From assembly GCF_900105685.1 (NCBI RefSeq), contig NZ_LT629781.1, forward strand, positions 2,914,001 to 2,978,000: a DNA stretch of 64,000 bases, written 5' to 3'. This document shows positions 24,040 through 32,804 of this stretch, one piece after another (position 1 is the first letter of the stretch; every line of letters starts with the position of its first letter). The notes beneath the pieces were generated by a model. The model ran no database searches, was not told the origin of the DNA, and saw only the letters and a program-made list of their open reading frames with translations. This DNA comes from Verrucomicrobium sp. GAS474. GTDB lineage: Bacteria; Verrucomicrobiota; Verrucomicrobiia; Methylacidiphilales; GAS474. A program made the position numbers and the translations under genes.

Positions 24040-25239
24040 TCAATCTTTTCGCGATGAGCCAAGCCCCAGAAGACAGGCGACCGACCGCGCGATCATGATC
24101 TGTTCATCGGTCGGGATGACGCGCACCTGGACGCAACTCTTGTTCTTGGAAATCAGCGGTGCGTTCGTCGCATTGCGCCGAGGTTTGAGTTCAATACCAA
24201 GAAAGTCTAGGCCATCGCAGATCCGCTCCCGGATCACCGGCGCGTTCTCTCCGATCCCCCCTGTGAAGACGAGGGCATCGACGCCACCCAGCGCGGCAGC
24301 AAAGGAGCCGATCCACTTTTTGGCCTGGTAGCAAAACAGGGCGATCGCCTCCGCTGCACGCACGTCGGAAGCCTCTTTGGCCAATAAGTCGCGCAGGTCG
24401 GAACTAATCTCCGAGACGCCGAGCAGCCCCGATTCGTGGTTCACCATCCGTTGAAAGCGAGACGAAGTCATCCGATCGGCACGCGCTAAATATCCGACGA
24501 TCCCGGGATCAAGATCCCCGGAGCGGGTACCCATGACCAATCCCGCCGTCGGGGTGAAGCCCATGCTGGTATCGATGCTCTTGCCGCCACGCACGGCAGC
24601 CAAACTCGCCCCGCTGCCGAGGTGGGCGAGAATCACCCTTCCTTTCGCAACCTTGGGATCGAGGCGGTGAAGTTCCTCCATCAGGTAGGAATAAGAAAGG
24701 CCGTGGAACCCATAACGCTCAACGCCCTGGGCGGCAAAACGCCGGGGAATCGACAGCATCTTTGCAACGCGAGGCAAAGTGCGATGAAACGCGGTGTCGA
24801 AGCACGCCACCTGCGGCAGTTTGGGATACCTTCGTCGAAACGCCTCGATCAGTCCGATCTCGCACGGAAGATGGTCGGGATCATAAGGTATGATGGCCCG
24901 CAATTCCTTCAGCAACCCGGCCGTGATCCGTTCCGGTTCGGCGTGCTGCATGCCATGAACCACCCGATGCCCCACAGCGTGAAGCAAGGGGAAGCCGGGC
25001 TGCGCCTCAAGCCAATCGATGAGGAAATCGGTCGCGGCCTCATAATCGCCTTTGGCCAGCCGAAGCGAAGTCGGTTTTTTCCCATCCGTGGCAACCGTCA
25101 GGATCGTGCCGCTCACCCCGATGCGGTCGATTTTTCCCTCGATGCGTCGCCTCAGGGTTCCATCGGCCTCATACACCGAAAAGCGGATGCTCGAGGAACC
25201 TCCGTTGAGGGTAAGGATGCATGGCTCTTTTAGCTTCAT
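24040..25239 (-). CDS. ackA: Acetate kinase
   Basis: Converts acetyl phosphate and ADP to acetate and ATP. ASKHA-fold motifs: ILTLNGGSSSIRFSVYE at the start, VGHRVVHG with the catalytic Arg region, LAHLGSGASLAAVRGGKSIDTSMG, GLVMGTRSGDLDPG and FTGGIGENAP. In most acetate kinases the first motif reads VLNxGSSSxK; here the Lys is Arg. 399 residues, usual length. First gene of the minus-strand operon; ATG 25239 has no clear Shine-Dalgarno sequence. The upstream region has notable inverted repeats (see 25303-25468). Confidence 0.95.
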   Translation of the reverse strand: MKLKEPCILTLNGGSSSIRFSVYEADGTLRRRIEGKIDRIGVSGTILTVATDGKKPTSLRLAKGDYEAATDFLIDWLEAQPGFPLLHAVGHRVVHGMQHAEPERITAGLLKELRAIIPYDPDHLPCEIGLIEAFRRRYPKLPQVACFDTAFHRTLPRVAKMLSIPRRFAAQGVERYGFHGLSYSYLMEELHRLDPKVAKGRVILAHLGSGASLAAVRGGKSIDTSMGFTPTAGLVMGTRSGDLDPGIVGYLARADRMTSSRFQRMVNHESGLLGVSEISSDLRDLLAKEASDVRAAEAIALFCYQAKKWIGSFAAALGGVDALVFTGGIGENAPVIRERICDGLDFLGIELKPRRNATNAPLISKNKSCVQVRVIPTDEQIMIARSVACLLGLGSSRKD

Positions 25240-25302
25240 GGGAGAGGGGGGAATAGAACCAATCCCCTGATTGTTCCGTTGAGCAGCATAGAATCCCCTC
25301 CC

Positions 25303-25468
25303 AACGAGACTATGGGGTCTTCACCCCATGGCGGTCCGCAAGTAGGGATCGCCGCCCTCGTTTCTACCAACTCAAGCCGCAGTCGGATTCGCCATCGTTC
25401 TCGGGTTCCGATGGGTGCTCGCCCTCCCGTGTTAGGGAAGGGCAACCCTTACGAATGAAGACCCATCG
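25303..25468. promoter_or_regulatory. Structured divergent intergenic region between ackA and cls
   Basis: The 296-base gap (25240-25535) holds two compact folds. In the first, AACGAG (25303-25308) pairs with CTCGTT (25357-25362) and encloses ATGGGGT/ACCCCAT (25312-25318/25323-25329, 4-base loop) and GGCGG/CCGCC (25330-25334/25352-25356), with 0-3 bases at the junction: a three-way junction. In the second, CGATGGGT/ACCCATCG (25409-25416/25461-25468) encloses GCCCTCCC/GGG-A-AGGGC. No known riboswitch class was recognised. It would lie in the 5' leader of the ackA-xfp-atp operon or of cls. Stems are short and could partly be chance. Confidence 0.4.
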
Positions 25469-25535
25469 ATCGAAAAATCAGTCTCCTCGAGCCCCACTTG
25501 CCCGGAAACCTTTTCCCCTTTAGGCTTACAACCCA

Positions 25536-26966
25536 ATGCATTGGCTTGAGCATGCTAGCCGTCTCTGGCCGGTTTTGGCGATGGGGGCCGATCTCTTCGC
25601 CTCCATTCACGTCCTGCTGCACAAGCGAGATCCCCGTGGGACCGCTCTATGGCTTGGATTCATTTGGTTTTTGCCCCTGATCGGTCCACTTCTTTACCTG
25701 ACGTTCGGAATCAATCGCATCCGCCGTCGTGCCCTTTCGCTAGGGGTACAGGAAACCTTTCAACGCCCAGTCTTCAACGGCTTCGGCGAGCCTGACATTA
25801 CCGAAGAAAAACACCTCCGGCACCTAGCCTATGTGGTGAATCGCGTCGTCGCCAAACCTCTCACCTCGGGCAATAAGGTCGAACCGTTGACCAACGGAGA
25901 TGAGGCCTTTCCCGCCATGCTTGCCGCCATCGAGATGGCAGAGCGGTCCATTTCCCTCTCCACCTACATTTTCGACAATGACGAAAGCGGAAGGAAATTC
26001 GTCACCGCCCTCGAGCGCGCCGTGCAGCGCGGCGTGCAGGTCCGCGTCCTCATCGACTCTGCGGGCCTCCGCTATTCATGGCCACCGATTACCCGTCGCT
26101 TGCGGCAGGCGAACATACCCCATGCCCGCTTCCTCCCCGCCTCCCTCCTCACCCCTTGGCGCGTTACCACCCTCAATCTGCGCAACCATAGAAAACTGCT
26201 CACCATCGACGGACGAATCGCCTTCACCGGCGGCATGAACATCCGCCACGGCAACATGCTTTTGGAAAAGCCCCAAAGTCCTGTTCAAGACCTCCACTTC
26301 CAAATCACCGGCCCAGTTGTCGCCCAGTTGCAGGCGTCATTCGTAAATGACTGGGCCTTCGCCGCCCATGAATTCCTCGACGGGGAGCCCTGGTTTCCCT
26401 CGCTCCAAGAAAGCGGCACGACCGTGGCCCGCGTTATTACGGACGGGCCGGACGGCGATTTCGACAACTTGCGTTTGACCCTGCTTGCGGCGCTCGCCGA
26501 AGCGCATTCCTCGGTTCAAATCGTAACCCCCTACTTTCTGCCCGACGCCACGTTGATTTCCGCCCTCAATCTGGCCGCGCTGCGCGGAGTCGACGTCGAT
26601 ATCGTCCTTCCGCAGAAAAGCAACCTCCCCTACGTCCAGTGGGCCTCGCGAGCCATGTGGGGCCAGGTTCTCGCACGAGGCTGCCGGATCTGGCTTACCC
26701 CTCCCCCGTTCGACCACTCCAAATTGATGATCGTCGATCGCCACTGGGTGCTACTTGGCTCGGCAAACTGGGATCCGCGCAGCCTACGCCTGAATTTCGA
26801 ATTGAACGTCGAAGCCTACGGCCACGCATTCGCTCAGAAGATGGCGCAAGTCGTTGCGAAGAAAATGTCTGGCGCCGATCAAGTCACCCAGTCCGAACTT
26901 GAAGCGTGTCCGCTGCCCGTCCGCCTGCGCAACGCGGTGGCTCAATTATTTTCCCCCTATCTCTGA
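25536..26966 (+). CDS. cls: Cardiolipin synthase (phospholipase D family)
   Basis: Inner-membrane enzyme that condenses phosphatidylglycerol to cardiolipin. Two N-terminal membrane segments (about residues 10-28 and 38-58) precede two PLD domains with intact HKD motifs: NHRKLLTIDGRIAFTGG near residue 217 and DHSKLMIVDRHWVLLGSANWD near residue 396. 476 residues, the ClsA-type length. Divergently placed from ackA. Substrate could also be another phospholipid, as PLD synthases vary. Confidence 0.9.
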   Translation: MHWLEHASRLWPVLAMGADLFASIHVLLHKRDPRGTALWLGFIWFLPLIGPLLYLTFGINRIRRRALSLGVQETFQRPVFNGFGEPDITEEKHLRHLAYVVNRVVAKPLTSGNKVEPLTNGDEAFPAMLAAIEMAERSISLSTYIFDNDESGRKFVTALERAVQRGVQVRVLIDSAGLRYSWPPITRRLRQANIPHARFLPASLLTPWRVTTLNLRNHRKLLTIDGRIAFTGGMNIRHGNMLLEKPQSPVQDLHFQITGPVVAQLQASFVNDWAFAAHEFLDGEPWFPSLQESGTTVARVITDGPDGDFDNLRLTLLAALAEAHSSVQIVTPYFLPDATLISALNLAALRGVDVDIVLPQKSNLPYVQWASRAMWGQVLARGCRIWLTPPPFDHSKLMIVDRHWVLLGSANWDPRSLRLNFELNVEAYGHAFAQKMAQVVAKKMSGADQVTQSELEACPLPVRLRNAVAQLFSPYL

Positions 26967-27072
26967 AACCACACCGGATCTTCCTTAATCAACGAAAATG
27001 CAGTGACTAGCGCGGAGGCGATGCGGGTTTCACCCCCCTTGCGCTTTGCGTGATGTGGACGAGGCTACAGCC

Positions 27073-27303
27073 ATGAAACGACTGACTTTGGTCGGCGGAG
27101 CGGCACTCCTCCTCTCCCTGTTTTCCGGTTGCGCAGGAACCTATGTGGGCGTTGGCGACTACGGATATTATGACGAGCCCGCTTATTATCCCTACTATGG
27201 GACCTTTTACTTCGACGGTGGGCATTATCACGGCCATGGCCATGGAGGCGGGCACCGAGGCGGTCATGTAGGACATGGCAGTGGAGGCCACGGGCACCAT
27301 TGA
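27073..27303 (+). CDS. Small His/Gly-rich lipoprotein
   Basis: 76-residue predicted lipoprotein. ATG 27073 gives MKRLTLVGGAALLLSLFSGC, a signal peptide ending in a lipobox (FSGC, Cys20). The mature part is Tyr-rich (GYYDEPAYYPYYG) and then almost purely His and Gly (HGHGHGGGHRGGHVGHG). Such tails bind divalent metals in other proteins; a copper or nickel role beside the region's Cu+ ATPase is only a suggestion. No named family recognised. Confidence 0.75.
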   Translation: MKRLTLVGGAALLLSLFSGCAGTYVGVGDYGYYDEPAYYPYYGTFYFDGGHYHGHGHGGGHRGGHVGHGSGGHGHH

Positions 27304-27387
27304 ACGTGAGCCCCGGTTGCTCAATCGCCTGCCACCATTAAGTTTAAGTCAACGAATCTAAACCTCATCCATTCCAAATCATCCTTT

Positions 27388-27705
27388 ATGAAAAATCTCC
27401 CCATCCTTGCATTGGTCGCCCTCTTTTCCGCCCTAGCCGTCGGAAGCGGTCTAGCTGACTCCCCCGCCGCCACGCCGGAAGAAGCAACCTGGCAGCAAAA
27501 AGCCCTCGATTACCGCCTGACCTACCTCACCGACAAGCTCTCCCTGACCACCGACCAGCAGGCCAAGATCAAGGTGATCATCCAGAAGGAGATCGACCGC
27601 GAGATCGTCCTCCATCACAAGACCAGGGAACAGCTCGCCAGAGTGCTGACGCCCGCGCAGCAGGCCACCTTGGAGAACCTCCATCACAGGAAGCTGAATC
27701 CCTGA
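27388..27705 (+). CDS. Small exported Spy/CpxP-like protein
   Basis: 105 residues: a signal peptide (to about ALAVGSGLA, residue 23) and an all-helical mature part. It holds two LTxxQ-type motifs (LTTDQQAKI and LTPAQQATL), the signature of Spy/CpxP periplasmic chaperone-like proteins, and many charged residues. It follows the His-rich lipoprotein by 84 bases, on the same strand. Envelope-stress or metal-response role is plausible from the family but not shown. Confidence 0.7.
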   Translation: MKNLPILALVALFSALAVGSGLADSPAATPEEATWQQKALDYRLTYLTDKLSLTTDQQAKIKVIIQKEIDREIVLHHKTREQLARVLTPAQQATLENLHHRKLNP

Positions 27706-28291
27706 TACTGGCCTTTCTCCCGCACCTTCTCTGAAGCGTCTGGCACTGCGGATATCAGAGCTTCAGCATAGATTTACCTCTAGAATGAGCCTCCTACGTT
27801 ACCATACTCGACCCCATTCATCTTCATCACGCAGCCCTTGAAGCGAGAGGACCTTTCTAAGGATTGGATCGCTGATGCAATCCGGCAAATGCGGCCTGAG
27901 AGGCAAACAATGGCTTAAAACGACCGATTCCTATCTTATGCGTAGGAAAGGAATGAATTTCACCCGTACTTGCTCGGGATGGAAGCATTTTCACCCACAG
28001 CCCGATTGCGAGTGAAAATGCTTCCTTTTGAAGAATTTTCTTCCGCTCGAAATGCAGAATTAGTTTATGATAAGATGTTTATCAAGATCCGATGAAATTA
28101 TGAAAGGGTACTAAACTTCGCTCCGCGGACAGTAACCGACCAACGACTTTTTCTAAACCGAGCAACTTCGTTTTTCCTCTGCGCTTCTCGATTCGTTTTC
28201 GGACTCGAAAAGGAGGTAGTCGTCCCCTCCCCTCGACGATCATTTCGCGTCTGTCATGCGCCCACGGGTGTCTTCCGGCGATTTGCCATGC
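27706..28291. other. Gene-free AT-richer gap
   Basis: 586 bases without a convincing coding frame on either strand. It looks markedly less GC-rich than its surroundings and marks the change from the glycogen/N-ATPase block to the more GC-rich part. Apart from the 14-bp inverted repeat at 27981-28025 and a short imperfect stem around TCCTA...TAGGA near 27930, I see nothing recognisable: no tRNA, integrase remnant or attachment-site duplication. Confidence 0.5.
27981..28025. repeat. Perfect 14-bp inverted repeat
   Basis: GGAAGCATTTTCAC (27981-27994) and GTGAAAATGCTTCC (28012-28025) are exact reverse complements separated by 17 bases. A short T-run (CCTTTTG) follows on the plus strand, so it may end transcription from the 27388 gene; alternatively it is an operator or a remnant of a mobile-element end. 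The stem is unusually AT-rich for a terminator in this genome. Confidence 0.6.
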
Positions 28292-30769
28292 TCATGGCGC
28301 TTCCGAGACCGCTTCCCAGCGAAATCCGTCGATCACGACGTAGCCATTCGTCCCGGCGTTGTCGACTTCGACCGATCCGCCGGTTCCGGCGTCGAAGGCC
28401 CATGTGCCTAAGAGGGCCCATTTTCCGGAGGACTGCTCGTTGACGATTACCGTCTGGACGCCGCCCGCGTAGGTCACCTTCACGGGGACGTTGGTGGCGC
28501 GGTTCGCGTTCGCGGTCCAATTCATGTAGAGCCGGTAGCGGCCCGATGCGGGGATCGGCGGCGTAAAGACGGCCGACATCGCCCCCTTGTTCGCGTTGTT
28601 GTCGGTGAGGTACCCGGAATCGACGTAGCCGGAGATCGTGGAGCTGGGGAGCCAAAGGCCGGTCAGGGAGACCTGTGTCGCATTGGAGTCGTCGACCACG
28701 ATCTGGGCCGGATCGAGGGCGATGAATTGAACCGCGTCGACGATGACGTAGCCGTTCGTCCCGGTGGTGCCGATGGTGACTGAGCCGGTCGTACCCGCGC
28801 TGAAGGTGTAGGTCCCCAGGGAAGTCCAGTCGCCCGGTTGCTGTTGGTTGAGGGTGAGCGTCACCGGACCGCTCGCGGTCGTGATGGTCACGGGGACGTT
28901 GGTGGCGCGGTTCGTGTCGGGGGGCCAGTTGAGGAGGACCTGGTAAGTTCCGGCGGTGGGCAAGGTCGGAGCGAAGGTGACGCTCTTCGTTCCCTTCCCC
29001 GTGTTTCCGTCGGAGAGATACCCGGTGCCGTAGTAACCGAAGGAGGTGCTGCTGGAAGTCCAGGTTCCGGTCTTCGTCACCCCGGAGGACGCCGCGTCGT
29101 CGAGGGTGACCGAAGCGGGGACGTCGAGGTTGTCGAAGGAGGCCGCGTTCACCGTTCCGGATGTGCCGCTGCCCACCGCGAGGCCGAGAAACCCGTCCGC
29201 ATCGAATGCAAGGTCGTAGGAGCCGGCGAAGGTCCACGAGGTTCCGTCCGACGAGTAGGCCGCGGTGACGAGGGCTCCCGTTCGCCGCAGCATCAGCCAG
29301 CGCGGTGCCGAAACCAAGGCGACGACGTTCACCGGTACCGCCTGGTCGCCGGTCTCGGGACGCACCTGGAACGTCAGGCCGCCGTTGGAGAGATAGATCG
29401 CCGCGTAGCGGGCGTTCGCCGCCGCGCTCTCCCGGAGCATCACGCCCGCCTGGGCGGCACCGCCGGCGGTCATCGACGCCAGGCGAACCTGGAGCACCCC
29501 GTCGCCGGAAAGCGGATGGGAATCGTAGTTGAAGTTGTCCGAGGTCCCCCATGCGGCGTAGCCGGTACCCGAGCCGGAAACGATCACCTGGTTCGGCGAC
29601 GTCGCCGCGACGCCTCCGGCCGCGCCGGTGGTGCCGATGTTGACATCAGTGTATCCGGGGGAGCTAAAGAGGTTTCGCAGGAGCGCGGCTGCGATCGGGA
29701 ACTCGGTCGTGAAGCCGGGCTGCGGGCTGACCTGATGGTGGCCGTCGCCCGCCTGAACGTCGAAGTAGCAGTGGAAGTAGACATTATTCGCGGGGTCCTG
29801 GATCAGGTTATACATCTGCTGGATGAAGAAGGGATTATCGAGACCGCCGTGGGTGTCGGTCCGGACGCAGAGCCCCCATTCCGGAATGACGAACGGCTTG
29901 CCGTGGGCCACGGCAACGTTCTTCCACCAGGCAATGCCGTTGTTGGTCGTGCCGGAGAGATCGTTCCAGGCGTTTTGCCGACAGACCTGGATCTGGGCCG
30001 CGGTCGCCCCCGAAGGATAGGGGTAGGAGTTCGCCACCCACGACTGGTCGTAGGCGTCGACGCCGACGAAGTCGACGTAGGCATCGCCGGGATAGGCGGC
30101 GGTCAGCGCGTAGGAACTCCAACCGGTAGCGCCGTTCCAGGCGAACTTGAGGTTTGCAGCACCGGGCACCGCCTTCATCGTCGTCACGATTTGCTGCCAA
30201 TACGCGGCGTAGGAGGTGGCGAGGACCGCGGTGTCGGCGTGCCAGGCGTACCAGCCGCCGTTGAATTCCCAGCCAAGGCGGATGATCGTGTTGTTCGCCA
30301 GGCCGTTGCGGACGAGGTTTTGCGCGAGGGCCTGGAAGTAGGCGTTGTAGGCTCCCGTCGCGCCTTGGGCCAGGGAGACCGGGCTCCCGGCGCCGGGGCC
30401 GGTCGTCGGCCCGCTGCCGCTCACAGGGCCGGGCAGCATGCCGACGGAGAGGATGTAATGACGGTCGGCGTTCTGCGCCACCCACTTTCCGGCGGGCTGA
30501 AGCATCCAGTCTGGCCCTTCGATATCGATCCAATTGTCGGTTGTCGTGAACTCTTCTCCCCATAGCTCGGAGCGGCCCAGCCAAGTCGAGGCGACATCGA
30601 TTCGTTGGACGTTCGCCATCGAAGCGAAGCCCCACTCGTAGACACCCATAAACGGGGCGGCCTCGTTGTCGGAGGGCGGGACTGGCGTGGCGCGGACATC
30701 GGACGCCAGGGCGGCGCAGGCGAGGACGAAGGCCGAGACGGAGAGTCGGGCTTGGACGGAATAGTTCAT
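28292..30769 (-). CDS. Secreted GH26-like glycoside hydrolase with lectin-like and golvesin-type modules
   Basis: 825-residue exported protein. ATG 30769 starts a signal peptide (MNYSVQARLSVSAFVLACAA, cleavage near VRA). Residues about 35-380 look like a GH26 beta-mannanase-type barrel: IIRLGWEFNGGWYAW supplies the acid/base Glu and KPFVIPEWGLC the likely nucleophile Glu. A concanavalin-like domain follows (about 400-560; QAGVMLRESAAANARYAAIYL), then two golvesin/xanthan-lyase-type beta modules (about 565-695 and 700-825) that share GYxxxGYLxDxNxxKG, NRATNVPV and GTNGYVxxD. Substrate is probably a plant or algal beta-mannan or related glycan; family number is a judgement from motifs. Confidence 0.8.
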   Translation of the reverse strand: MNYSVQARLSVSAFVLACAALASDVRATPVPPSDNEAAPFMGVYEWGFASMANVQRIDVASTWLGRSELWGEEFTTTDNWIDIEGPDWMLQPAGKWVAQNADRHYILSVGMLPGPVSGSGPTTGPGAGSPVSLAQGATGAYNAYFQALAQNLVRNGLANNTIIRLGWEFNGGWYAWHADTAVLATSYAAYWQQIVTTMKAVPGAANLKFAWNGATGWSSYALTAAYPGDAYVDFVGVDAYDQSWVANSYPYPSGATAAQIQVCRQNAWNDLSGTTNNGIAWWKNVAVAHGKPFVIPEWGLCVRTDTHGGLDNPFFIQQMYNLIQDPANNVYFHCYFDVQAGDGHHQVSPQPGFTTEFPIAAALLRNLFSSPGYTDVNIGTTGAAGGVAATSPNQVIVSGSGTGYAAWGTSDNFNYDSHPLSGDGVLQVRLASMTAGGAAQAGVMLRESAAANARYAAIYLSNGGLTFQVRPETGDQAVPVNVVALVSAPRWLMLRRTGALVTAAYSSDGTSWTFAGSYDLAFDADGFLGLAVGSGTSGTVNAASFDNLDVPASVTLDDAASSGVTKTGTWTSSSTSFGYYGTGYLSDGNTGKGTKSVTFAPTLPTAGTYQVLLNWPPDTNRATNVPVTITTASGPVTLTLNQQQPGDWTSLGTYTFSAGTTGSVTIGTTGTNGYVIVDAVQFIALDPAQIVVDDSNATQVSLTGLWLPSSTISGYVDSGYLTDNNANKGAMSAVFTPPIPASGRYRLYMNWTANANRATNVPVKVTYAGGVQTVIVNEQSSGKWALLGTWAFDAGTGGSVEVDNAGTNGYVVIDGFRWEAVSEAP

Positions 30770-30978
30770 GGGTCGATTTTTTGGGGGTTCGAGGCGAAGG
30801 CAGGGCCTCCTGAAGATCGAGGAGACGGCGGAGCGGCATCCCGGCAGGGCGTCGCAGGGGGCTGGAGTCACCCGGGATAGATGAAGGAGGTTTCCATTGC
30901 GTTAATTTACTCATTAAGCAAATCCACGCCATTCCGTACGCTTTCTGATTTCAGGCAAATGATGCCGAATTTCGGTCA

Positions 30979-31006
30979 TGCCTCCGGTCCCCAGCAATGC
31001 CGGAGG
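30979..31006. repeat. Hairpin in the divergent GH26 / monooxygenase gap
   Basis: GCCTCCGG (30979-30986) and CCGGAGGC (30999-31006) pair perfectly with a 12-base loop. The 291-base divergent gap also has TTAAT...ATTAA near 30902-30918, a possible AT-rich operator. No promoter is assigned with confidence. Confidence 0.35.
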
Positions 31007-31060
31007 CGAGCCCGGTCCAGGTTAATTTTGAAGGGTCGGGAGGATGACGTATTTTAGGGT

Positions 31061-32749
31061 ATGTCCCCTTCCTCCCCTGCCCTGACAGAGCCGACTGACG
31101 TGGTGATCGTCGGGGCGGGGCCGACGGGGTTGATGGCGGCGGGGTTGCTTTTGCGGTGCGGGGTTCGGGTGCGGATTTTGGAGAAGAATGACGGGGCGGC
31201 CAGGGAGTCGAGGGCGTTTGCGATTCAGGCGCGCTCGATGGAGCTGTTTCTGAAGATGGGGCTGGCGGAACGGTTTCTCGATCGGGGGCTGATTGCGACG
31301 GGAGCCCAGATTTTCGTCGATGGGGAGGAAGCGGCGGAGCTCAATTTTGACGATATCGGGCGGGCCGATACCCCTTTTTCTTTTGTGTTGATAGTTCCGC
31401 AGTGGGAGATCGAGGAAATTCTGGGAGAGGATCTCCGCGCCCGGTGGGTGGAGGTCGAGTTTGGCCGGGAGGTGATCGGTTTCGAGGAGGCGGAGGGCCG
31501 GGTGACGACGCGGGTGAGGCAGCCGTCGGGGGAGGTGACGACGATCGAAAGCGCCTATCTGATCGGTGCCGACGGCGCGCATAGCCTGGTGAGGAAGCAA
31601 CTGGGCCTGACGTTCGAGGGAGCCCCCTACCCTCAGGGCTTTTTCCTGGCCGATTGCAAGGTCGACTGGCCGCTCGATTACGACCATTTCAAGCTCTTCC
31701 TCCACGAACGGGAGTTCGCGGTCTATCTGCCGCTGAAGGGGCGGGATCGGTGCCGGATCATTTGCGTCCGTCCGCTTGCCGATCCGGGGACGGAGGCCTC
31801 GGCGGAGGGGAATACCTCGGAACCGCTGACGTTGGCCGAGGTGGAGGCGGCTTTTCGGAAGGCGACCGGCCTCGATGAGCGTCTCCGGTTGAGCGATCCG
31901 GGGTGGCTTTCCCGCTATCGCATCCATCATCGGGGGGTCGACCGGTACCGGAAGGGGCGGGCCTTCGTGGCGGGCGATGCGGCCCATATCCACAGCCCGG
32001 CGGGGGGCCAGGGAATGAATACGGGGCTGCAGGACGCGGCGAATCTGGCGTGGAAGATCGCCTTGGCGTTGAAGGGGCGCGGAGGCGCGGCGCTGCTCGA
32101 TTCCTACCATGAGGAGCGGTGGCCGGTGGGGCAGCGGGTGCTGGAGCATACGGACCGGCTGTTCTCGACGATGACGACGCAGAGCGGCTGGAAGGCGACG
32201 CTCCGCAATCACCTGGTGCCGCTCCTGGCGGGGACGCTCTCGAAGAGCGGGACGATGCGGGGCAAGGCGTTCCACTTCCTCTCCCAGCTGGGGATCCGCT
32301 ACGAGGGAGGTCCCCTCCTCCGCGACGCGGCCTCCCCGGCGGCCTCGAAGGCGTGGCGCAAGGGGCTGACGCCGGGCCATCGGGCCCCGAATGCCCTGGT
32401 GACGCGGGACAAGGATATCTTCGGCCTCACGCAGGGGTATGCCTTCGATCTGCTGGTGTTGTCGGAAAAATCGCTCGACCGGGTCGAGATCGAGTCGGTC
32501 GCCCGGGAGCTGGCCGCCCTCCCCCTGGAGATCGGCCTGCCGCTGCGGACCCATCTGATCGCCCACTCCCTGCTGGGCCGCGATCCCCGTCTGATCCGGG
32601 TGGAATCGAGCCAGGTCTTCCAGGCCTACGGGATCACCCCGGACCAGCCCCACGCGCTCTACCTGATCCGGCCCGACGGCCACATCGCCTTTCGGGCCGA
32701 TCACTTCGATTTTGCCTCGCTCCGGTCATACCTCAAAGGGACCCTCTAA
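31061..32749 (+). CDS. FAD-dependent aromatic-ring monooxygenase family protein
   Basis: Group A flavoprotein hydroxylase of 562 residues. VVIVGAGPTGLMAAGLLL (residues 14-31) is the FAD GxGxxG motif, LIGADGAHSLVRKQLG is the DG motif that contacts FAD and NAD(P)H, and FVAGDAAHIHSPAGGQGMN is the GD motif near residue 305. The C-terminal thioredoxin-like extension places it in the phenol hydroxylase/PheA-TfdB group. Substrate unknown; no aromatic-degradation operon is next to it. It ends 55 bases before fabD, so it may be a separate unit. Confidence 0.87.
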   Translation: MSPSSPALTEPTDVVIVGAGPTGLMAAGLLLRCGVRVRILEKNDGAARESRAFAIQARSMELFLKMGLAERFLDRGLIATGAQIFVDGEEAAELNFDDIGRADTPFSFVLIVPQWEIEEILGEDLRARWVEVEFGREVIGFEEAEGRVTTRVRQPSGEVTTIESAYLIGADGAHSLVRKQLGLTFEGAPYPQGFFLADCKVDWPLDYDHFKLFLHEREFAVYLPLKGRDRCRIICVRPLADPGTEASAEGNTSEPLTLAEVEAAFRKATGLDERLRLSDPGWLSRYRIHHRGVDRYRKGRAFVAGDAAHIHSPAGGQGMNTGLQDAANLAWKIALALKGRGGAALLDSYHEERWPVGQRVLEHTDRLFSTMTTQSGWKATLRNHLVPLLAGTLSKSGTMRGKAFHFLSQLGIRYEGGPLLRDAASPAASKAWRKGLTPGHRAPNALVTRDKDIFGLTQGYAFDLLVLSEKSLDRVEIESVARELAALPLEIGLPLRTHLIAHSLLGRDPRLIRVESSQVFQAYGITPDQPHALYLIRPDGHIAFRADHFDFASLRSYLKGTL

Positions 32750-32804
32750 AATCGGGGCTTGCCTTTTGGACGGTTGGCGACGATGAACGGGGGCTACTTT
32801 TCAA

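Noticed and set aside
25303-25362. Naming the three-way junction as a known riboswitch
   Set aside because: Compared from memory with ZTP, fluoride, glycine and c-di-GMP consensus features; none fits well.
28254-29552. 432-codon frame overlapping the GH26-like gene
   Set aside because: Arg-rich alternative frame on the same strand, without signal peptide or motifs; the 28292-30769 frame has clear catalytic and modular features.
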